Of a stretch of DNA of 11,982 nucleotides, positions 7,347-11,982 are shown piece after piece; positions within the stretch are counted from its first letter, which is position 1, and each line of letters starts with the position of its first letter. The translations under genes were made by a program, and so were the position numbers. The notes beneath the pieces were generated by a model. The model was not told where the DNA came from. It did no database searches and saw only the letters and a list, made by a program, of their open reading frames with translations. This DNA comes from a bacterium (GTDB taxonomy: Bacteria > UBA9089 > CG2-30-40-21 > SBAY01). The stretch is from positions 1 through 11,982 of the forward strand of contig JBFLYA010000086.1 of NCBI GenBank assembly GCA_040757115.1, given 5' to 3'.

Positions 7347-8368
7347 TACCTTTTTATAAGTTTCTTGTCTTTAATAATAATTTTTTCTACAGCTTTTTGA
7401 AGAAGCTTTTTATCTGGTAAAGACAAGCGATATTTTGAAGCAAAAAGTTTATTTGAAATTCCACCCAAAGCATATTCAACTAATACATGGTCTTTTTGAG
7501 CACCTAAAATAATACCTACAGGTTCATTGTCATCCTCTGTCATTTCTTCTTTCTTAAAATAATTCAAATATAAATTCATTTGTCCAATATCTTGATGATT
7601 TATTGCTCCGAGTTTAAGGTCAATTAAAACAAAACATTTTAAAATTCGCTGATAAAAAACCAAATCAATATAAAAATGTTTATTATTCAAACTGATACGA
7701 TACTGTCGTGCAACAAAAGAAAATCCTTTACCTAATTCCAATAGAAAACTTTGCATATTATCTATAATTCTTTGTTCCAATTCTTTTTCTGAATACCGAT
7801 AATCTTCAGGAATACCCAAAAACTCCAAAACATAAGGGTCTTTTACCATATCTTCAGGTTTCGCAATCTGCTGTGCTTTAGATGCAAGTTTAAGCACACC
7901 TTTTTTATCTTTACTTAACGCTAATCGTTCAAAGAGCATGGAATCTATCTGTCGTTCTAATTCGCGGGTACTCCAATGATTTGTAATACATTCTTTTTCA
8001 TAAAAAGACCGAGATAGTTCATCTTCTATTGAAAGAAGAAGCACAATATGTGTCCAGGACAAAATGGCAGGCACTGCCTGCCATTTTTGATATGCAAGGT
8101 AAAAGTTACGCATATTCAACACATTTCTTCTTGAAAAACCTTTGCCATAGCGAGTTTTTAAATCTTTAGATAATCTGTCCAGAAGATGAGAACCATAAAC
8201 TGGTTTTTCACGATTCTCTTGCTCATAAACAACAATATGATGTCCAATCTCCCAATAAGTTTTAGTCAATATAGTGTTTATTTGTTGATATGCTTTTTGT
8301 CGTGCTTCGTTTAGAAGACTACCTATTGAATCTAAAAGATTTTGATAAGGTTTTGTTATGTTTTTCAT
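7346..8368 (-). CDS. PDDEXK nuclease domain protein, YhcG/DUF1016 family
   Basis: The 340-residue protein has the two-part layout of this family. The N-terminal DUF1016 helical domain (about 10-165) carries YWEIGHHIVVYEQ (39-51) and the conserved RNVLNMRNFYLAY segment. The C-terminal PD-(D/E)XK nuclease-like domain (about 180-325) carries the probable catalytic residues in FYIDLVFYQR and, after a strand, VLIDLKLGAI, giving the D...(D)xK core; many relatives have ELK where this has DLK. GQMNLYLNYF and NEPVGIILGAQKDHVLVEYAL complete the signature. Such genes are often found beside type I and IIG restriction systems, and the substrate is not well established. The ATG has GGGGGAG upstream, supplied by the end of methyltransferase tail copy B, whose stop lies 4 nt before it. 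Codons 94-102 form a perfect palindrome. Family call strong; biological role unknown. Confidence 0.92.
   Translation of the reverse strand: MKNITKPYQNLLDSIGSLLNEARQKAYQQINTILTKTYWEIGHHIVVYEQENREKPVYGSHLLDRLSKDLKTRYGKGFSRRNVLNMRNFYLAYQKWQAVPAILSWTHIVLLLSIEDELSRSFYEKECITNHWSTRELERQIDSMLFERLALSKDKKGVLKLASKAQQIAKPEDMVKDPYVLEFLGIPEDYRYSEKELEQRIIDNMQSFLLELGKGFSFVARQYRISLNNKHFYIDLVFYQRILKCFVLIDLKLGAINHQDIGQMNLYLNYFKKEEMTEDDNEPVGIILGAQKDHVLVEYALGGISNKLFASKYRLSLPDKKLLQKAVEKIIIKDKKLIKR
8061..8087. repeat. 27-bp perfect palindrome inside yhcG
   Basis: Thirteen-base arms AAAATGGCAGGCA and TGCCTGCCATTTT flank a single C at 8074. On the coding strand it encodes part of QKWQAVPAILSW. It has the look of a terminator (GC-rich arms, T-run) but lies in the middle of an open gene that continues normally on both sides. 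Confidence 0.8.
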
Positions 8369-8372
8369 AATT

Positions 8373-8553
8373 TTATTTCTCCCCCTCTACTATTTTTATT
8401 TCGTCTTCAGTTAAACCGTAAAGTTTGTAGACCATCTGGTCAATCTGGTGTTCGTATTCCTTAACTTTTGCCTGCTTGGTAGAATTGGTTAAATAATCGT
8501 CATCCTTCGTGATGGCAAGGATTTTATCTACCAGGGGAAAATGGTTGCTGACC
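8373..8553 (-). pseudogene. Methyltransferase C-terminal tail remnant (copy B), frameshifted
   Basis: Read on the - strand this encodes LVDKILAITKDDDYL and onward to EDEIKIVEGEK plus stop, matching the last about 50 residues of the methyltransferase at about 41 of 50 positions. Just upstream, GQQPF in another frame matches the parent's DQQPF, so homology crosses a 2-nt deletion that breaks the frame. In the tail frame a TAG at 8555-8553 closes the reading frame, and no ATG precedes the conserved part. Upstream of about 8553 the likeness ends and the small-RNA segment begins. It is clearly a non-functional fragment, though its end (GAGGGGGAGAAATAA) supplies the Shine-Dalgarno of yhcG. Confidence 0.78.
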
Positions 8554-8583
8554 TAAAGCTTCTCTCTGGTTGACAAAAAATAC

Positions 8584-8613
8584 TTGACAAACATAATTAA
8601 TATATGCTATACT
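8584..8613 (+). promoter_or_regulatory. Strong sigma-70-type promoter of the small RNA
   Basis: TTGACA (8584-8589), an 18-nt AT-rich spacer and TATACT (8608-8613) give a perfect -35 and a near-perfect -10 on the + strand. Start is expected near 8620, which is the foot of the RNA hairpin. No protein gene follows on this strand. Confidence 0.75.
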
Positions 8614-8619
8614 AACTAT

Positions 8620-8695
8620 AGACTCGGGTAGTAATTGGAGATGTCAGGCAGGGACTGACTATCGTTTGACAATTACCACACCTGAGTCTTTTTAT
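8620..8695 (+). ncRNA. Candidate small structured RNA, about 75 nt, unrecognised family
   Basis: The predicted transcript folds end to end. GACTCGGGT (8621-8629) pairs with ACCTGAGTC (8680-8688) in nine pairs, one of them G-U. After a small internal loop GTAATTG (8631-8637) pairs with CAATTAC (8670-8676). The apical part holds an inner stem GTCAG/CTGAC (8643-8647 and 8655-8659) with loop GCAGGGA. A T-run starts at 8689. The promoter places the first base at the foot of the stem and the T-run ends it, so the whole unit is bounded. It lies opposite to and between two - strand genes; its last bases are antisense to the stop codon of the DUF3800 gene. I do not recognise it as tRNA, 6S RNA, retron or another known class. 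It could be a regulator or the RNA part of a defence or toxin system; both are guesses. Confidence 0.62.
8670..8695 (+). terminator. Intrinsic terminator of the small RNA
   Basis: The 3' arm of the long hairpin (to 8688, 5' arm from 8621) is followed directly by TTTTTATTTT. On the opposite strand the hairpin is not followed by a T-run, so it serves the + strand transcript, not the DUF3800 gene that ends at 8692. Confidence 0.65.
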
Positions 8696-9441
8696 TTTGG
8701 TTTCCAGTACCAAATATTAAATTTAGGATAATACTCTTCCACAGATCTTTTTGAATATTTATTCCATGTTTCTGGTAAAAGATTTTTTACTTTCAACTTT
8801 GAAATAAGATGTTCTCTAATCTGATTTTTAAACTTGTTTTGAGTCGGTTTCAGATTATTTAAAATACATCCCATCAAAATATCTCCAATTTGATTTACCT
8901 GATATTGCTCTAAATGTGAAGGGATGTCGATAACATCCTTTAATGTTGGGATGTGTGAATTGAGTGAATGTTTTCCATAAGGTAGACAAAACTCCTGTTT
9001 CATTATTTCGATAAACTCATCTCCATTACATCTTGTCAAACTATCCACAAGGAGGACAGCATTAAAGATATTTTCTGTATTATGACTCATCAACAACTCG
9101 GCAAATTTCTTATAAAGCCTTGCTCTTTTTAGTCTTTCATCCTCCCATCTTTTGCCAAAGCGATTTAGGTCAATCAATCTTTGTTCTACTACCACACACC
9201 GGAACCAACTGGTAGTCTCAAAGAAAATATCCACCGCAGATTTGGCAATTTGAAGTTTTTTGTTATCAGTAACATAATTATATTTAATCTCCCTTAACAT
9301 TCCATTTTGAGAGAAATAACTATATTTTTTCTTTACCTCTGATAATTTTCGGTGAAGGAATTTAGGGTGGGGATTAAAAAGTGCTCCCAGTAACAAATAT
9401 TGATGGTCATTATCATAAGATTCGTCAAAGTATATTAACAC
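8692..9441 (-). CDS. DUF3800 domain protein
   Basis: This is a 249-residue protein from GTG 9441. DUF3800 proteins have an RNase H-like fold and a conserved N-terminal D-E-S, here IYFDES at residues 3-8. VLLVDS near the middle and YQVNQIGDILMGCI towards the end match the second and third acidic motifs (the last usually reads Q-x-A-D). The family is frequent in phage and defence regions but has no settled biochemical function. The GTG is chosen because AAGGGG stands 7 nt upstream (9449-9454) and because IYFDES belongs at the very N-terminus. A longer frame from a TTG at 9504 overlaps the methyltransferase stop and adds 21 unlikely residues. The gap to the methyltransferase stop is 52 bp and contains a possible TATAAT (9484-9479). 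The gene may be co-transcribed with the methyltransferase. The stop codon sits in the T-run of the opposing small RNA. Confidence 0.85.
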   Translation of the reverse strand: MLIYFDESYDNDHQYLLLGALFNPHPKFLHRKLSEVKKKYSYFSQNGMLREIKYNYVTDNKKLQIAKSAVDIFFETTSWFRCVVVEQRLIDLNRFGKRWEDERLKRARLYKKFAELLMSHNTENIFNAVLLVDSLTRCNGDEFIEIMKQEFCLPYGKHSLNSHIPTLKDVIDIPSHLEQYQVNQIGDILMGCILNNLKPTQNKFKNQIREHLISKLKVKNLLPETWNKYSKRSVEEYYPKFNIWYWKPK

Positions 9442-9493
9442 GATGTTACCCCTTCGTTCTTTGGAATTACTGGTGAGTATTATACACCCCACA

Positions 9494-9669
9494 CTATCTT
9501 TCAACCATTTTTATCTCGTCTTCAGTTAAACCGTATAGTTCATAAACCCTCTGGTCAATCTGGCGTTCGTATTCTTTGACTTTCGCTTGCTTGCTCGGAT
9601 TATCTAAATAATCGTCATCCTTTCTTATTGAAAGAATTTTATCTACAAGAGAAATAAAGGGTTGTTGGT
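9494..9669 (-). repeat. Parental copy of the repeated methyltransferase tail (copy A)
   Basis: The last about 55 codons of the methyltransferase (DQQPF through LVDKIL to EDEIKMVER) are the intact version of the fragments at 8373-8553 and 7179-7346. The three direct copies have diverged (about 36-41 of 50 residues identical between pairs), so they are not a recent duplication. B and C share residues that A lacks (ITxDDD, DQMVY, KIVEG). Confidence 0.8.
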
Positions 9670-11982
9670 CGGATTTGGATATTATTTTTATTGGCAATTT
9701 TTTTAAATCATCAGGGTAAAAACCAATTTGACTCCTCCTAATTGAATCTAAGAACTTATAAGCAAACTGTGAATTAAGAATTGCCAGAAGATATTTTAAA
9801 TTAAAACGCCTTGAATTTTCTTCTAATTGATTTCTGAATGGATAAATATTCTTAATTTTAAAGTCTTTCTTAATGCTTCCATCAATGCTTCTGTTTTGAA
9901 CATCTTTAAGGTCCTTCCATAAAACAGAGACAAAACAACTGTCATTACACAACAAACCAGAGTTATCAAGTATGGCAGGTGTCATTCTGCCCTTTATTAT
10001 TTTTTCAGGTAAATATAATTCTGGAAAGGTTGGTCTAACTAATTTTTTAGGACTCCTTTTAGTTTCCCATTCCAGATATTTTATTTTTTCTATCACATAT
10101 TTATTAATCCATTTACCTTCAATATAAGGTTTTGGATGTATTTTATCTTGAACATCAGAAATTAAATCTTCTTTGGTAAATTCACCTTTCCAAAAACGCT
10201 CGTCGTTGCTAGGTCTTAATCCATAACTCACATAACAAATTTCACCCCAAGTTAAAGCATTTGATAAATTCCCAAAAGAATTATTTTCAATATCCATCTT
10301 AAAAGTATTCTCATCCATTTCTGATTGCTTCTTTGAAGGGAGCAAAACAAAATTATTCCATTCATTAATATGTTTAATTCGTAATGGAATATGATTTTCA
10401 TCTTTTGCTTTTTTATATTCAATAATAATATTCCTAACCGCCACTTCAAATATTTTTAATTCTGAACAAAAATTTATCCTATTTATTAGGGCATTTTCTA
10501 AAAAGTATCTATGTGATTTTATTGCATATTTTGAAGTCATATAGGCATCAGGAATAATAAATTCAAGGATGCCATAAGATGTAAGAATTTTATAACCTCT
10601 TTCAATAAATGCTACATATAAATCCCACTTCTCCCATAAAGTTTCATAGGCATTGTATTTTTTTACTGCATCTCTTTGCTTTTTGATTTCTGGATTATCA
10701 GCTCTAACATACGGCGGATTTGCTATAACAATATCAAATCCCCCTGTTACTCCGAACATCCATTCCGGGTCAAAGAAATCTGCAGAAGCGTTCTGGTCAT
10801 ATAAATCAAATTTTGCAATCTTCTCTGCCGTGGATGTATCCCACCCGCTGTATTTTAATAAATCAGCAATCTCCTTACGAATTTGCGCATCTTTCTTTTG
10901 ATAGTCAAGTTTCTCTTTTCTTGTTTTTGCTTCAAAGTATTTATGCCTGATTTGTTTTAGCTCTTCCTCCTTCTTTTCAATGTCAGGATTTTTAAATGAC
11001 ATTTGTTGAGGTTTATCAAGTCCAAGCAATGTATTTGCTGATACAAATCTTGTTTCAAGGTTTGGTAGTGCTCTTATGCCGAAATTTTCCTTATTTCTAT
11101 CAACCTTTTGGTCTAAAACAAGAGAAATAAAAAACCGCAGTTTTGAGATTTGAATGGCTATGGGCTGGATGTCAACTCCGTAAATACAATTTTCTATGAG
11201 ATACAATTTACGGGCATAATCAGGATAGTTTATACTTTCGTCAAATGTTTCGTTTATCTCTTTAAGACGCTCTTCCCTTTGGTTTTTATCACCCTGTTTA
11301 AATACCTCTTCAGATTCTTTGAGTGCCTTTTGGTATTGCAATTCCTTCCACTGTTCGTTATCAGGGTCTAACTTCTGAAGAGCAGAAACAAGTTTGTGCA
11401 GGATACCCATTGGAAAAGCCCCTGAACCACAGGCAGGGTCAAGAATCTTAACCTCATCAATTGCTGATATTATCTTTTGTTTCTCTTCTTTTGAAAACAC
11501 CGGGTTCTCTTCTGAATAGGAAAGAAGTGTTTTAATTTTTTCTTCTGCCTGCGCCGAGGCTTTGGCAGACAGGTCATCAGTTTCATGAAGTTTTTCTTTG
11601 AGGTATTCAAACAGACTTGCTTCCACCATATAGTCAACTATCTCTCTGGGTGTGTAGTAACTCCCTGTTGCTTTTCTTGCTGTGGTTGCTGTTTCCGGGT
11701 TATATGAAGCAAGCAGGTTTTCAAATACATTGCCGAGCAATTCTGGGTCCAATGCTATTTCCTGGTCTATAGGTGTGTTTTCATCAATGGTAAAATTGTA
11801 ATTATTCAAAATCTCAATCAGTCCTCTGACAGGTTTATTACCGAGACCATATTGGGACAGGTCAACTCTTTCCTCTTCCTGTTGAAAAAATAAATAGTCC
11901 GGGATGATTGAGTGCTTTGCTGGGTTTCTTGAAAACCCATCCACATAAATCACCTTTCCTGTTTCATCTTCTTTATCAAGGC
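9494..11982 (-). CDS. Adenine-specific DNA methyltransferase, Eco57I/type IIG-like (5' end outside window)
   Basis: The frame is open to the right edge, so at least 828 residues are present and the N-terminus, where a nuclease domain would lie in type IIG enzymes, is missing. Counting from a GTG codon at 11953, ATGSYYTPREIVDYMV (95-110) is the usual entry to the methylase domain, LDPACGSGAFPMG (171-183) is the S-adenosylmethionine motif, YGVDIQPIAIQISKLRF (258-274) follows it, and NPPYVR (412-417) is the catalytic motif of N6-adenine methylases. A TaqI-like target-recognition domain follows (about 590-760, with IIKGRMTPAILDNSGLLCN), then the C-terminal tail that recurs twice downstream. The enzyme would methylate, and if the nuclease domain exists also cut, a specific DNA site. 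A BREX PglX protein has similar motifs, but no BREX genes are visible. A 26-bp palindrome codes for SAKASAQA near residue 130. Confidence 0.9.
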   Translation of the reverse strand, partial: LDKEDETGKVIYVDGFSRNPAKHSIIPDYLFFQQEEERVDLSQYGLGNKPVRGLIEILNNYNFTIDENTPIDQEIALDPELLGNVFENLLASYNPETATTARKATGSYYTPREIVDYMVEASLFEYLKEKLHETDDLSAKASAQAEEKIKTLLSYSEENPVFSKEEKQKIISAIDEVKILDPACGSGAFPMGILHKLVSALQKLDPDNEQWKELQYQKALKESEEVFKQGDKNQREERLKEINETFDESINYPDYARKLYLIENCIYGVDIQPIAIQISKLRFFISLVLDQKVDRNKENFGIRALPNLETRFVSANTLLGLDKPQQMSFKNPDIEKKEEELKQIRHKYFEAKTRKEKLDYQKKDAQIRKEIADLLKYSGWDTSTAEKIAKFDLYDQNASADFFDPEWMFGVTGGFDIVIANPPYVRADNPEIKKQRDAVKKYNAYETLWEKWDLYVAFIERGYKILTSYGILEFIIPDAYMTSKYAIKSHRYFLENALINRINFCSELKIFEVAVRNIIIEYKKAKDENHIPLRIKHINEWNNFVLLPSKKQSEMDENTFKMDIENNSFGNLSNALTWGEICYVSYGLRPSNDERFWKGEFTKEDLISDVQDKIHPKPYIEGKWINKYVIEKIKYLEWETKRSPKKLVRPTFPELYLPEKIIKGRMTPAILDNSGLLCNDSCFVSVLWKDLKDVQNRSIDGSIKKDFKIKNIYPFRNQLEENSRRFNLKYLLAILNSQFAYKFLDSIRRSQIGFYPDDLKKLPIKIISKSDQQPFISLVDKILSIRKDDDYLDNPSKQAKVKEYERQIDQRVYELYGLTEDEIKMVER
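11544..11569. repeat. 26-bp imperfect palindrome inside the methyltransferase gene
   Basis: TCTGCC (11544-11549) pairs with GGCAGA (11564-11569), and inside it GCC-GA-GGC forms a second stem. On the coding strand it gives SAKASAQA, a low-complexity stretch between the methylase entry motif and the SAM motif, where such a sequence is dispensable. GC content is clearly above its surroundings. Confidence 0.6.

Noticed and set aside
8643-8659. Base pairing of the small RNA loop (GGCAGG) with the CCUGCC in yhcG mRNA
   Set aside because: Only six contiguous pairs, and the yhcG site is buried in its own perfect hairpin; too weak to propose a target.
9442-9504. TTG start at 9504 for the DUF3800 gene
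   Set aside because: It lacks a Shine-Dalgarno and adds 21 residues before the conserved N-terminal D-E-S, whereas GTG 9441 has AAGGGG at 7 nt.
9479-9504. Promoter for DUF3800 (TTGAAA, TATAAT)
   Set aside because: The two boxes are only 14 nt apart, too close for a usual sigma-70 promoter, and co-transcription with the methyltransferase is as likely.
9494-11982. BREX phage-defence system
   Set aside because: The methyltransferase motifs would allow a PglX protein, but no other BREX gene is visible and the flanking DUF3800 and YhcG genes do not belong to BREX.

Overview
The window is AT-rich and looks like part of the chromosome of an uncultured or little-studied bacterium. A secretin with a signal peptide implies an outer membrane. 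The phosphoketolase and the wealth of small dispersed repeats recall groundwater or sediment lineages, but nothing visible fixes the phylum. All left-hand genes (1-4299) are on the + strand and all right-hand protein genes (4677-11982) on the - strand. They converge on a repeat-filled gap at 4300-4676.

Left part, phosphonate biosynthesis (1-3035): the end of a stand-alone nucleotidyltransferase, a phosphoenolpyruvate mutase fused to a second nucleotidyltransferase-like domain, and phosphonopyruvate decarboxylase split into alpha and beta subunits. The last three are packed as one operon, with a 1-nt gap and then a 4-nt overlap. Together they would turn phosphoenolpyruvate into phosphonopyruvate and then phosphonoacetaldehyde. 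The nucleotidyltransferases suggest that a phosphonate is CMP-activated for attachment to a lipid or glycan, but the fused domain lacks the usual catalytic residues. Next come an inverted pair of 7-bp repeat arrays (3025-3118) and a compact secretin (3139-4299).

Middle (4300-4676): no gene; nested inverted repeats. A perfect 23-bp pair ends 3 nt from the phosphoketolase stop codon and encloses a 150-bp MITE-like element. The phosphoketolase gene (xfp, 4677-7043) follows as a single unit with its own Shine-Dalgarno.

Right part, a defence-type island (7179-11982), read from right to left: a large Eco57I/type IIG-like adenine methyltransferase whose 5' end lies outside the window, a DUF3800 protein, a PDDEXK nuclease of the YhcG/DUF1016 family, and xfp. 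The C-terminal about 50 codons of the methyltransferase occur three times: intact at its own end (9494-9669), as a frameshifted remnant before yhcG (8373-8553), and as a 55-codon ORF coupled to the end of yhcG (7179-7346). Each accessory gene thus sits between two copies of the same gene tail.

The most striking item is a compact, apparently undescribed small RNA gene on the + strand (8584-8695), opposite to all its neighbours. It has a near-consensus promoter, an RNA that folds end to end, and a T-run terminator, all in about 110 bp between DUF3800 and the second methyltransferase tail.
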